Positions 1-11,023 of a DNA stretch of 23,694 nt are shown one piece after another. Positions within the stretch are counted from its first letter, which is position 1, and the number at the start of each line of letters is the position of its first letter. The translations under genes were made by a program, and so were the position numbers. Source of the DNA: Phlegmacium glaucopus (lineage: Eukaryota > Basidiomycota > Agaricomycetes > Agaricales > Cortinariaceae); NCBI GenBank assembly GCA_015039465.1, contig MU129989.1, positions 97,072-120,765 of the forward strand, in the 5' to 3' direction. The notes below the pieces were generated by a model, which saw nothing but the letters and a program-made list of their open reading frames with translations, did no database searches and was not told where the DNA came from.

Positions 1-1430
1 TGCATGGATGAGTTCAGGTTGAGTTCAGGTTCAACTGTTTTGGGGGTGGCTGTGCTCTCTATCTGTGCACTGAAACTTCTAAGCAATATAACACTTCAAT
101 TATTCATTTCTGCAACATATTTTGATGATTAAAATTTCTCTACAATGTATTACAAACATTTCTCAGCAGTTATTTTATTTTATTGCAAACTCAGGACCCT
201 ATAAATGGGCAATTTCTACCCACATCCCTAGCAAAATGTGATTTTTTCGACTTCCAGCCACTAGAACACTTCAGAAACTGGTTTCCATAACTAGTTTTGG
301 TGTTGCGAAATGCTTTAATATGTACATTTAACATTTATCAGTAGTTATTTTTTTTTATTTTGCACCCAGATCCTTATAAATGAACTGTTTCCAGCTAAAT
401 CCTTGAAAAAATGCGGTTTTAGCAACTTCTAGCCTATAGAACACTTCTAAAACTTGTTTCCGTAACTCATCCTATTGACACAAAATGCTCTACCATGTAT
501 TATAAACATTTCTCAGGAGTTAAATATTTTTATTTCATGTTCAGACCCTTACAAATGAGTGAGCTACTGCCAATTCCCACCCAAAAATGCGAATTGTGTG
601 ACTTCAAACCTATAGAACTCTTCAGAAAATAGTCTCTGCAGCTATTTATGTGACTATAAAAAACTTCTAAAACTAGTTTATGTAACTCATATTACTCAGG
701 AGTTTTATTATTTTATTTCACACTTAGAACCCTACAATTGAGCAAACTCCACCCAAATCCCTGCTAAATTGCAATTTTTGAGACTTCCAGCCTATAGAAC
801 CCCTCAGAAACTGGGTTCTGCAACCTATCCTGGTGAAAAATATTACTCTACTATGTATAATATTATTTCTCAGGAGTTACATTTTGTTATTCTGCCTTCA
901 ACCCTTCACAAATGAGTGATCTTCAGCTAATTCTCACACAAAGTATGAAGTTTGAGACTTCCAACCTATAGAACACTTCATAAACTAGTTTCCGTAACTC
1001 ATCTTGGTGATAATAAATGCTCTAAAATATACCCTAAACATTTCTCAGGAGTTAAATCTTCTGATTTTACATGTTGAGCCTAATAAAATGAGTGATAACA
1101 AGCCAATGCCAGTCAAATTGATGGCTGAAGCTTCTAAGGAATAGAACTCTTCAACAACTCATTTATGAGATTTGTTTTGGTGAGAGAATATGCTATATTT
1201 TCGATTCTGAACATTTCTCAGGGATTAGAATTTTTAATTTCATGCTCCAAGTAGGAGATATTGGGTGGTAAGAGCCCATATCTCATACTTGGAGCATGAA
1301 ATTAAAAATTCTAATCCCTGAGAACTGTTAAGAATCGAAAATATAGCATATTCTCTCACCAAAACAAATCTCATAAATGAGTTGTTGAAGAGTTCTATTC
1401 CTTAGAAGCTTCAGCCATCAATTTGGCTGG
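1..1430. repeat. Diverged ~175-bp tandem repeat array (about 7 units) ending in an inverted unit
   Basis: The landmark ACATTTCTCAGGAGTTA (with variants) recurs near 156, 331, 506, 689, 863, 1038 and 1211, a period of about 175 bp. A second landmark, a variant of CCTATAGAACACTTC, keeps the same spacing (near 257, 431, 607, 788, 963 and 1139). The units have diverged by substitutions and small indels, so the array is old. It probably continues left of the window. CpG is scarce (about 8 by eye) and no ORF is supported. An 11-bp unit is directly repeated at 10-31. The stretch may be a satellite or the subterminal repeats of a large DNA transposon; the sequence does not decide. Confidence 0.8.
1109..1430. 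repeat. ~322-bp near-perfect palindrome at the end of the tandem array
   Basis: Left arm 1109-1264 and right arm 1275-1430 are reverse complements with only a few differences, for example CCAGTCAAATTG at 1109 against CCAGCCAAATTG read backwards from 1430. The complementarity runs to the centre (GAGATAT...ATATCTC, GGG...CCC) and leaves a loop of about 10 nt near 1270. The left arm is the last direct unit of the 175-bp array, so the right arm is an inverted copy of one repeat unit. No target-site duplication is visible at the outer ends. Confidence 0.85.
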
Positions 1431-1813
1431 GGAAACATGCATCCAGGAACAATTACACACATTCATAAAATTTTATTTATTATATCTGATTCACATCCTA
1501 TTTATATGGATATAGATGACTCAAACTCCCCTCTGGGAGTGTTGTACAGAGGAGGAAGTCAGTGTCTCACTTTCTGAAGTGTGACACATGTGTGACACAT
1601 GCCAAGCCAGATGTCACGGGTGACAGGCATTGCCCACCACCAATTATATACGTCCAATAATATAAAACTTTTTAAAAAGAAAGAGTTAGTTATAGGAAAC
1701 AAGGTAAAAACAAAAAAACGATAAGGATAATTTGACAAAAAAACATCAAAAGCAAACCATGCCTAAGAAAAGGGAGGCCAAACGGTAAAGTAAGTAAAAA
1801 GAAAAGGAATTTA
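1431..1813. other. Intergenic stretch between the repeat array and the HPC2 3' end
   Basis: No gene is visible. The sequence is AT-rich and contains an 11-bp direct duplication at 1579-1600 (GTGTGACACAT twice). The last ~170 bp before the HPC2 stop are A-rich on the plus strand and presumably hold the HPC2 3' UTR and polyadenylation region, but no single signal can be singled out. Confidence 0.5.
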
Positions 1814-4143
1814 TTATTCATCAAGTTCTTGTTCCATCGCTTCTCTTTCTAGTTTTTTCTTCATTGCGCTCACTAGATAAGAATGAAAATGGTTTAGAAA
1901 AACGAAAAAAAATAAGATGGTTTGGTTTGTTTAGACGTACCATCTCTTGATATTTGCCCAGAAGACATCCATCCCTCAGGGAATGCAGCCACAATCTACA
2001 AAGCACATTTGCCGTCAGTTGACATAAAAAATAGAACGAAATGAGTGAACGCACCTTCTGATAAAGAACCTTCCGTAGTCCTTGATCACTGATCTGAATG
2101 ACAGATCCTTCCAGGGAGCTATAATGATTACAGGCAAGTCAGTTGACGAAAAAGAAATTGAACAAACAATGAACACCGACTTCTTCTCGTTCTCCAATCG
2201 ACAGCATTCATTGCTAAGAAGAACCAGCTCCCATACCATCGACTTCATAGCGTCCGTTAGGCGATAACGTTTCGCCGGTGGATGTTGGCTATGGTCTTTG
2301 CCGTCCTTGCCATCTTTACCGCCCTCTGCATCTCCAGCACCACTGCCTGAAGGCTGATTAGCGTTGTTATCCACATCCATCTCCTCAGTGGGATGTCGCG
2401 TAGGGCCGGCGGAGCCGGTACCGGTACTGGCTTCTGCGGCTTCAGTGCGGAGTTTCTCCTGGCGTTTGTCTAGAAAGGTAAGATTAAGGCAAGAATATGA
2501 AAAGATAGATGTCGAGGAATCGTACCCCATAACACCAAATTCTTCTCCCACTCTTCCTTCGCCTTGGAAAACCCTTCATTTGCAAGTTGAGTTAGTTGAG
2601 CTAGTAAAGCGTCCTGTCGCTCAGTCAACAGCGCAAGATGATCAGTGAACACGGTTCGCTTGATAAGTTTCTGAATTTGGTAATCGTTAATATGATATAT
2701 ACACAACAAGATGGACACGCACAGTCATGGTGAACTTATTATATGGGAATAACATAGGCATGAGTGCGAAGAAGTCATCGTCGTATTCGTCGAGTTTGAT
2801 AGCAAGGATAGCAAGCTTGGCGAGTGAGGGCTTTAGAGATGGAGGGAATTTGCCCTTCTGCTCCCATGACTCTGCGGCAATTGCAATAATCAGTAAATGA
2901 ATATATAATCCTCAATCGGTGATTTTACCTTGTGCTATTAGATCCTTGACGCCTTTGATGGCGACTTGCAGCTCGGGATGGAACATTGTCTTACAAAGGC
3001 GTGAATTTAGACCAAAATGAAGGAGTCTGTAAATATCAACGAAACGCACCTCATCAATGATTTTCTTCCTTTTGCCACCTTCTGATGTGCTGTTCTGTCG
3101 TTTTCGTTTTTGACCCGCATGTTCATCTGTTAATGGGACGGATGGGTCCTCCAACTTGAGCCGTTTGTGATCTGAGTCGATAGTTATCGGTGTTTCTCGT
3201 GTCCCTTCGATAACCTGTTGTTGTTGTTGTTGTTGTTGTTTCTTGTCCGTTTGCAGGGATGGATGAAGGCCAGATGCGAATGTGATTTTCTTGGATTTGG
3301 GTTTCTTGGGGGTTGTTCTATACGCAATAGCGATGTAAGCTCGGAAGAGTAAGGTATAATCCTGAAACGTACTTGTCCTTGAGTAGCGCTACTTCTCCGC
3401 TCGAAACGTAGAATCCTTGTTGCTTTGTCTGCGCAAAGAACTGACGTTCATCAACAGCGAGCTCAGAGTCATCAATGAAGGGATCTGTTGTATCGTAGTA
3501 TTCTGAAACCACATTTTTCTTCTGTATTGGAATGTCATTGAATACTCTGATAAGAATTGGGTGCTATGTTGCCTACCTTTTTCTTCTTCGGCTTTGACTT
3601 GTCATCCTTATCTTCGTCGTCCTCTGAGTCACTGGAGTCTGCAACTTTTTTGGCAACTACAGGTGGTGTAGGAGGACGTTGACCAGTGTCTTTCGATTGA
3701 CGAGCGATATCTACTTCATAATTTGAAGGACCGCCGAGCCGAATTTCTAGACGAACAGTTTGAAGCGGGACGACAGGAGGAGGCGGAGGTGGAGACGGGG
3801 ATGGGGAACGCGCCGGTTTGGCGGGTTTACTTGAACGGGGCTTTGCGGAGGATGCGGGCTTCGTTGACGAGGAAGTGGGTTTTACGGTGACGGAAGTGCC
3901 GGATGGAGGAGGCGGTGCAGGTGGAAGAGGCTCGTTGGGTGTTGTTGGTGACGGTGAGTGAACGAGAACAGGGATAGAGATTGATGAACTGGAGTTAATA
4001 TGTCGAACAGATATGGAATTGTCATCTTTGCCAGCGACGGCGAGGGACGAACGACGACTTGTGGCAGCAGAAGACGGTGGTGGCAAGTTCAAATCTGGGG
4101 TTGTAGAACCCCTCGCCACCATTTCAACATCAGATTCAGGCAT
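1814..4143 (-). CDS. HPC2: HPC2/ubinuclein-like subunit of the HIRA histone-chaperone complex
   Basis: Ten exons on the minus strand: 4143-3577, 3521-3373, 3317-3050, 2989-2929, 2871-2723, 2670-2526, 2469-2181, 2118-2055, 1995-1941, 1872-1814. They join in phase to 601 aa. Residues 1-189 are a disordered S/P/K-rich tail. Residues ~194-236 are the Hpc2-related domain (YDTTDPFIDDSE, then QGFYVSSGEVALLKD), which in this family contacts the Hir/HIRA WD-repeat subunit. An 8-residue poly-Q run and a basic patch (KRKRQ, GGKRKK) follow. Residues ~329-595 match the ubinuclein middle domain (FPPSLKPSLAKLAILA, LTDAMKSMVWELV, FPEGWMSSGQISRD). Known family role: replication-independent H3-H4 deposition in the nucleus. 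The 60-nt intron 2990-3049 is a multiple of three and stays open, so retaining it would add 20 residues. The gene looks intact; the micro-boundaries are inferred. Confidence 0.88.
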
Positions 4144-4489
4144 TTAGTTTATATAATAAAAAAAGGAGGGGGGAGGAAAGGGATGTGGATGATGATGTGG
4201 AAAGATGCCTTATTGGGTACGAGGGAGGGAAGGTGGCAACTCCTTCCCTCTTTTCCCTCCTTTTTGCCCCACTGATTTCTGCTTGAATTATGCCGCACGG
4301 ACATCGAAATACTTTGGAACAAGTGCGTGAGACATCCATCAATACATTCTAATTGGCTCGGCATTTCCCATCTTCCCATCACGAACCGTAACGGGGTAGG
4401 AGGAAAGGAGAGAAAAATATAAATTGTGTGCTATTTCAGTCGACTTCCACATTCAGTTTTGGCAACATACGCCTTTCAAGAATCGGCTT
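4144..4489. promoter_or_regulatory. HPC2 upstream region with purine/pyrimidine tracts
   Basis: The bases upstream of the HPC2 ATG carry an A/T-rich box (ATTATATAAAC on the minus strand, only ~6-15 bp from the ATG) and then a long C/T-rich tract at about 4160-4180. A second purine/pyrimidine block at 4220-4264 can fold on itself (GGAGGGAAGG against CCTTCCCTC). CT-rich tracts near start codons are common in fungal promoters. No defined operator is recognisable. Confidence 0.3.
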
Positions 4490-4990
4490 TTATGAAATCA
4501 TGGCTTGATGAAGAGTCCGACAACGAGTTCAAAATTGAACCCAAGCTCTGCTGCTCCCTAGGAAAGCTGGGCGAGTCGTCATTGCTGGAAGACGAACAAA
4601 ATAGACGAGTCAGATCCCGAATCAGGTACCGATAGGTTTTTTAATGCCTGCCTGAGATAGCTGTTCGGGACAAACTGGTTCGTCGACTTGCCGTTTTCAT
4701 GAGATTCACACTGTAAAGTATTTTTCTTTGTATTGCTTTTCGATTTTGATTTTTGACCTCGATTTTGATTTAGGGACTAGGATTAGACTTCGCTTTCTTT
4801 TCCAACCTCTTTGGTTCGAAGGGTTTCTCGGAATATTCCAATGAAAGTATGTTTCATTCAAAACATTCGGGTTTGTTCAAAATTTTATGGTTTACCGTAT
4901 CCCTTTTCGTAGATATTGTTATGACAATTGTCACGAAGTTGTAAATTTTTGGTTTTTGCAGTTGATCAGACCGTAGGGAGCCACTAATAC
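4490..4990 (+). CDS. Possible small spliced gene, unrecognised (weak)
   Basis: An AT-rich box (AATATAAAT, ~4415) precedes an ATG at 4490, which starts an acidic frame (MKSWLDEESDNEF...). Splicing 4490-4625, 4661-4732, 4794-4847 and ~4963-4990 keeps the phase through GT-AG introns and gives about 95 residues, ending ...NEIDQTVGSH. In doubt: the first inferred intron is only ~35 nt, shorter than any other in this window, and I recognise no domain. Without splicing the frame stops at 4635 after 48 codons. It lies divergent to HPC2. It may be a real short gene, a gene remnant, or chance. Confidence 0.22.
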
Positions 4991-5003
4991 GAGCCACTAA
5001 TAC
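4978..5003. repeat. 13-bp tandem duplication
   Basis: GAGCCACTAATAC occurs twice, directly adjacent, followed by a third GAG. A simple local duplication. Confidence 0.7.
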
Positions 5004-5212
5004 GAGCAGAAGAATTTTTTGGTAAGTTCTAATCAACTACTTGGGGGTGATGGTAAGCCATGAATCTAGGCACACGAAATGTTTTGGGAGAAAGGAAGGT
5101 CCCTCGAATGCTTATGTTCGCGCGAGACTGGGGTAAGTGGTAATTGGTTGTAAATTGGAAGAATTCTACGGCATACAAATGTGGACTTATCTGTAGAATT
5201 CCATAGCCCTTA

Positions 5213-5565
5213 CAGCTGCCTGCAAAATGCTAGGCTGTTTCGAGGTGTGCATGCGCCTTTGTTCAGTGGTGCAAATACACCTTCTAGGTAGATCCGTCGC
5301 AGATATGCAACAGATATCACGAATTGGAGCCAATGTGGAGCAATTCATTGGCATCTGAAAACCGTTGCAAGCATCGTTGCCGAGGTTACAGACGTGTATA
5401 TATTGCTATGACATATTTATTGTATTTGAGGAGGCCGTGAGCAAGAAGAGGAGAGTGTGGAGCTGAAATCACAATCATCACTGTACCAAAAGCAGATGTT
5501 TAGACCAAATATCATAGAGTGTGTACAGAAACTTTTGAAACAGCCTAGCATTTTGCAGGCAGCTG
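5213..5565. repeat. 29-bp perfect inverted repeats flanking a 295-bp core (MITE-like)
   Basis: Bases 5213-5241 (starting CAGCTGCCTGCAAAATGC) are the exact reverse complement of 5537-5565. The core has no supported ORF. Size and structure resemble a miniature inverted-repeat transposable element, but no target-site duplication is visible (flanks CCCTTA and AAGTAA) and the ends are themselves palindromic (CAGCTG). An inverted gene-fragment duplication is an alternative. A smaller hairpin (GAATTCTAC...GTAGAATTC) lies just outside at 5160-5199. Confidence 0.55.
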
Positions 5566-6338
5566 AAGTAAAACATAAGGATATAAACAAGCATAATAAT
5601 ATTCCAGACTGGTATATAAATGTTCGGACACACTTGATAATGCACTGCCACTGATACTGTCATATCAAGTGGACATTTCTGCAACCTGCCATATTTCGTG
5701 CCCTTTCGGAGGCTTTATCGACGCGGATCAACCGATTTTGCCCTCAGAATGACTTGTGACCTGGGACATAGCCTGACATAGCTCAGCCATCCTAGGCCAT
5801 CCTGTGACCCCTGACGGCCGAATTGATTAAAATGGTACAATGCCTAATGGAGCATGCAGGCAAAAAATATAAAATGCAGGCAAAATAAAAATTGAACCAG
5901 TTCAGAAACTTTAGTTTCTGTATTGTATGTATGTTGTGGTTAGTTGCGAGGGGAAAGATGTCATTGATACATAGTACGATGCCTAGCGTGGCGCGCGTGA
6001 GAAAGTTGCTAAATCGACGATTGAACTGACAACCAAGTGACAATGCGAGGCTGAAACGATCAAGACGAAGATGTGAGGAAACCATGAACTATGGTACTGT
6101 ATGGTGATAAATAAATAGATAACATACCCCTATTGCAAATTATGTATTTACAGCTCGCGGGTATGGGACAAGGGCTTCCCTCAGCCTCCTGAGTCCTTTC
6201 CAGTCCTTTCCTGCCTTCCTGCAGTTTACATAACACATTCCGGCATTGCGGGTAAATTTTTTAATTCAGGGTCGGGTCTTAACTTACAACCACATATATA
6301 GAACCACGTATATCTTCCTCGCTGCACCTCACATTGAA
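5566..6338. other. CHO2 upstream intergenic region
   Basis: No gene is supported. Short direct duplications sit at about 5764-5808 (CATAGCCTGACATAGC and GCCATCCTAGGCCATCC). Several open frames on both strands give no recognisable protein. The last ~100 bp are the CHO2 core promoter. Confidence 0.4.
6292..6301 (+). promoter_or_regulatory. TATA-like box of CHO2
   Basis: ACATATATAG lies about 40 bp upstream of the chosen CHO2 ATG (6339), and the ATG has A-rich context (TTGAAATGA). The spacing implies a short 5' leader. No inositol/choline response element could be identified with confidence. Confidence 0.35.
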
Positions 6339-9300
6339 ATGAAGCCGACTGATGGCTTTTTGCGCCAACGCAAGGCGTCTACCTCGACAGCAGTTGTTGC
6401 TGAGTCAGTACGAAATGTTGTCGAAGATCCGCAGGATGACCGTGAATGTAGAGAGGAGGTGGTTTGGGGTAAAACGCCAGGCGGAGAGGGTATAGCTGTC
6501 AAATTTTCTTGATGTTATTTTTCATTTATCTTTATATTAGTCTTCCGCGTACCGACGACACACGACGTCCTAACCACCCTCTTCCATCCTGGATACCAAA
6601 AGAGTCATCTCGACTTACTGAATTTGGCTTTACTTGGTCTGCAAATTGTTTTGTTCATTCTTTTGTCGCCTGAGGCGGCACAAATATTCTTTCTGTTCTA
6701 TTTTGCTTTTTGGCGTGTTGCCTACGACGGTGGACTTGGCTGGGTACTCACGAAGCAGAGTAAGAAGAAGTGGATCGTAAAAGAGGTTCAGAAACTAGGA
6801 TGGCTAGATGAAGAGCGTAGACCAGCAGTCAGAAAGTGGATTCGTAAGCAGCTTGCAGACAAAATGGGAAAAGATTATTCTTTCGATGTGAGTCTGTCGT
6901 CTTTAACACTTCTAAGCTCTCATTCTCTAATTTTGAAAAGGATTTACCCCTAGAATACAATACTTGGCTCTTGTTTCGTCAAGCTGTTGATGTAATTCTT
7001 GTCAAGTACGTCTTTCACCGATTGGAACTCCAGTAAGGCCCAACTGATATTCTTATTCTCTTTTTCAAGTGATTTCTTGTCGTACTGCATGTTTGCTTTC
7101 AGCTGCTTCCGAGTTCCCGGACGTCTTTCGATAGCTGTGCATGTCATGAGGTGATTTCTTCTAGCTCTTGTTGCAATCGAAGCCTGCAACCTCATAATGT
7201 ACTGTTGACAGGTGGCTCGGTGGCATTGCCCTTATCAGTTTTAATCTTTGGGTCAAGACTGAAGCACACAACGTGGTGAAGGACTATGGCTGGTATTGGG
7301 GCGATGTATTCTTCCAACGTGGCGCCCTCGTCTTCGATGGTGTATTTGAATTGGCTCCCCATCCAATGTACTCTGTCGGTGAGTTAATTTGCGATCCATT
7401 GAGTTAGAAATGAGCTTGTATTTATTCAGCCTTCTATGAAGGTTACGCTGGTTATTATGGCCTTTCTCTCATCTCCGGAAGCTATGCCGTACTGTTTGTC
7501 AGTCTTGCTGCGCATGCCGCACAATTCGCATTTCTTGTTTTCTTCGAGAATCCTCGTACGTCGTGATCTTTTGTGCAACATTAATTGCTGATTTCATCTG
7601 GTATGTTCCTTCTGAACAGATATTGAACGCATGTACGGCAAACGCAAGGTCATTGCCAAACGTACCCCTCTTTTCCCCTCTGTTTCGAACAAAAAAGACG
7701 ATGGTCCCGTAGAATCAAGTACAACCCCACCTACGGCTAGCAATCTACCTCTGCAGTCCGACTGTTATATGTCCATGTCCACCCCTGCTGCTACCGAAGG
7801 CGACACGGCTACGGACACGGAGCTCGATACTGAAACAGAAATCGAGGAGCTTGTCCCCACTACAACTAAAGCAAACCATTTCTCGAACTTGAATCTTTCA
7901 AAAGTATCGAGGCACCTCTCTATTGAGAGCACAACATCAAGCGGACGCGGAACACCTATCGACACCTCTGTCTGGCCAAGGACTACCAAAGTGGGAACTC
8001 CACAGAGCAGAAAGGTTCTATCCCAGCATGACCTTTTCAACAAGTATTTCAGGCGCGATACTGTTGTTTTACGAAATGTAGATCTCCTGAGGTGAGAACC
8101 ATTGTTTCCATAACGAACTCCTTGGAAGATATTCGCTAACCCCATTTTCACGGCGATCAGGGCTTCTGATGTCATGCTAGTCCTTATCATCTTTTACGGT
8201 CTTGCTCTTAGTCTCCTTCCTACATTGTCTCGTGCAGGCTCTCTTGTCCTCCACTTTACTCATGCTTTGGCCTGGTGTATTATTCACTATTTCGGTTTGG
8301 GTTTACTTCTTCGTGCACAGAGCGAGAGCAAGTTCCTGGTAAGACATTACCTCAAGAACTATCATTATTCGACCGATGATGCCCGACAAAGCGCCATCGT
8401 TGAAGCTTTTGAGAACTGGAAAATCATTTACAATCTTAGCATGTGCATGACATATGGTAGAACCGATTCATTCTTGTTCAAAGGCAGGATCTTGTTCACA
8501 CCTCCCCTTTCAGTTTCTTGCATCGGTATCGTGTGGGAATCGTATCTTACTCCGCATGATTGGGCAGTCGGAAATGACCTGCTCTGTCATACATTGGGAG
8601 CAGTACGTCTACCGTTAAAATATATCACGGCCAACTCGTTGACTCCTCTACTTTTTAGCTCCTTATCGGTCTTCATATCTGGGCTACGATGGAGTCGTAT
8701 GAGGTCCTTGGACTATTTGGTGTGTTATTCAGACAACCACATGTGTGTTCGTTATCTGAAAAGTTCCTTCCGCTCTTTCAGGATGGTTTTTCGGTGACTT
8801 CTTCATGGAGGAATTCCCAGCGCACCTAGAATACACTGGAATCTACCGGTGGGTTATCATTCATTCATCGCTATCGGCTGACCCACCCACTCCCCATCAA
8901 GATATCTGAATAACCCGGAGGCCATGGGAGGTGCGGCCTACTTCGGTCTTGCACTCATCAGCGGAAGCAAACTTGTGCTCTCGCTCGCCGTCATCCGTCA
9001 TCTTGCCAACTGGTGGTTCCTCAGTAGTGTAGAACAGTGGGTTGGCGCCATTCTATTTTTCTGAATGTCATTCTCACACGAGGATTGGCTACTTTCTGCA
9101 GCCCGCACATGCGTAAACTATATGGTGATTCCCTGCGTAAAGATGCAGGGTTCGTCAAAGTTATGAAGAGCGTGGCCAGTAAAAACGCCCGAATTTTCAA
9201 ATCTCGTGCGGGACGCCACGCGCCCGAACTCAAAAGGGTAGCGAGGGAAGTCATAGGAACATTTGACAAGGTCTATGAAGAGACAGCGGATGCTGTTGAA

Positions 9301-10490
9301 GAATTCTTAGCACGATGTGGGTTTCTTACAACTTTATCAAAGTTCTCATACTTTAACATGTCTCTTTATTCTAGCGGCACCAAAATTTTCGGAAGTTGTT
9401 CAGGATACCAAAGTTCTTCTCCAACAGTCGAGAGAAAGATTGGTCATCACGTACGTTATTTTATCTCTTCTTTTACTCTGACATACTCCCTTTTGTGTAT
9501 TCCTTTTGACTGATGACTTTTGCAGCCGGGTTGCGAATGATATATCGTCATATGATACTTCAAAATACAGGGTGTCTATCGTCCCTAGCTCCTCAACTGG
9601 TAGATTATCTTTCCACCTGGGAGAACCCATCACCGTTAAATGGCAAGCACCCCACAAGCACTCGCGGAAAGACTGGATTGGCTTGTACCGTGTAAGTTAT
9701 TTTACCCAATCGGCTGTTAAGACAAACTGATGACCACTTATAGGTTGGTGCGAACAAATCAAGACAGGTGACCAAGACATCCTCCCTGGGCATGTGGCTT
9801 CCTGTATATGACGAAGAATGGGATGGGGATGTTCCGTTGGGCTTGAACCGAGCGCCAAGTCCACACCGTGATGCCGAGATGGGAACGGCGACTTTTAAGG
9901 CTAATAAGCTACCTTGGCTTGTGGGACGCTATGAGGTAAAGCTCCATACAATGAACATGCCTGTGTGACCTAACATTTTTCAGGTTCGATACCACCATGA
10001 TGGCAAGTACAATGTCATGAGCATGGATGGACCAATCGAAATTTACGGCACGCTCATTTTTTCTCGTTCTTTCTTTTTAACGCTAACTAAACATGTAGTT
10101 GACAAACCTTCGGAGGTCAACTTGGTTTCCGTTCGAGAGTCTCTCATGCGCATTGTCCCATTATGTCTCGATTCGGATCCTTCTCTGATACCATTGTCAT
10201 GCAAGATACCCAAGACCCCGTTGCAAAATGGTTCCAGACCTCTTCCCACATCGGAGGCACCGCCGGAACCCACGAATATTGAAATAGATCACGAATACCG
10301 AGATCCTGACGACTTCAGTTTCTGGTCAGAGCAGCAGGCCAAACGAATATCCGCTGCGATAAAACAGATCTTCGATGTCGAATATGCACCTGAAGTCATT
10401 GTCGCCGATGCGAACTTGATGGCCCTTGCTAATCGAATACTTGTTTCGAAAGAAATTTTGTCGTTCGGTCCGGGTGCTGCGATTGCGTGA
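6339..10490 (+). CDS. CHO2: Phosphatidylethanolamine N-methyltransferase (CHO2 type)
   Basis: Eighteen exons: 6339-6489, 6541-6887, 6941-7005, 7070-7150, 7212-7378, 7430-7555, 7620-8091, 8161-8456, 8514-8602, 8659-8719, 8782-8848, 8902-9036, 9102-9316, 9375-9450, 9526-9691, 9744-9935, 9984-10047, 10099-10490. All join in phase to 1053 aa. The family makes the first SAM-dependent methylation of phosphatidylethanolamine toward phosphatidylcholine in the ER membrane. Two methyltransferase-like membrane regions are visible: residues ~70-315 ([21 protein letters not shown]) and ~470-700 ([31 protein letters not shown]). An S/T/E-rich linker (~325-450) joins them. The C-terminal ~785-925 is the beta-rich region typical of fungal Cho2 ([27 protein letters not shown]). 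The start follows a TATA-like box and there are no internal stops. One intron, 10048-10098, appears to be GC-AG. Confidence 0.95.
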
Positions 10491-11023
10491 TGTCTGGATT
10501 TGATGGTGAGGTACTTATCTGGAAATGGCGCAAAAATGCATGACTGTCATTGTATGTAGTTTTTTTAGCGTCCTCCACTTAGACTTAGGAATTCTCAACC
10601 TTCTCAAAAAAATTTGATTCAATGGGATGTATGCTTCACGTGATCAAGGAAAGCCAGTATTCACGGAAACATGCCTAAGTATTCGGAATCTACAAATTAC
10701 CGTTATTATCAATCTAGACACCGTTCGTTTTCAGGTACGTAACTGCGTGGGTTCTCAATCAGTTCTTGAATGCCAAATTTCAATTTCAACAAGGCATCCT
10801 AGCCAGGTTTGCTACTGGATTCACAAGAAATATGAGCGCTGGGTCAAGAAATTAATGACCTTGAATATAAGGGATGAATGATATAGGTGTAATCTTGAAT
10901 GCGCCAGTACTTCGGTGTTCAATTCAAATCTGGCTTCCTTATGTTAAATGAATCATGTTTGAAGCGAGGCTGGAGAAGAGTAGTTTGACGTTGACAAATG
11001 GTCATTCTACTCTGCGGTACAAG
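10491..11023. other. Convergent 3' intergenic region between CHO2 and ALKBH6
   Basis: These 533 bp separate the stop codons of two converging genes and should hold both 3' UTRs. An 84-codon frame at 10627-10881 gives no recognisable protein and lacks a plausible promoter position, so I do not call it a gene. Confidence 0.5.

Noticed and set aside
1..1430. Regularly spaced repeats as a CRISPR array
   Set aside because: The units are ~175 bp long, diverged and contiguous without unique spacers, in a eukaryotic genome.
4808..4825. GGTTCGAAGGG resembling a tRNA B box
   Set aside because: The trailing CC of the B box is missing, and no A box or cloverleaf could be folded around it.
7765..8190. 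141-codon open frame on the minus strand
   Set aside because: It is the antisense shadow of CHO2 exon 7, which encodes a low-complexity S/T/E linker in a phase-consistent gene.
10627..10881. 84-codon plus-strand frame downstream of CHO2
   Set aside because: No recognisable domain, no promoter-like context, and it sits in the shared 3' region of two converging genes.
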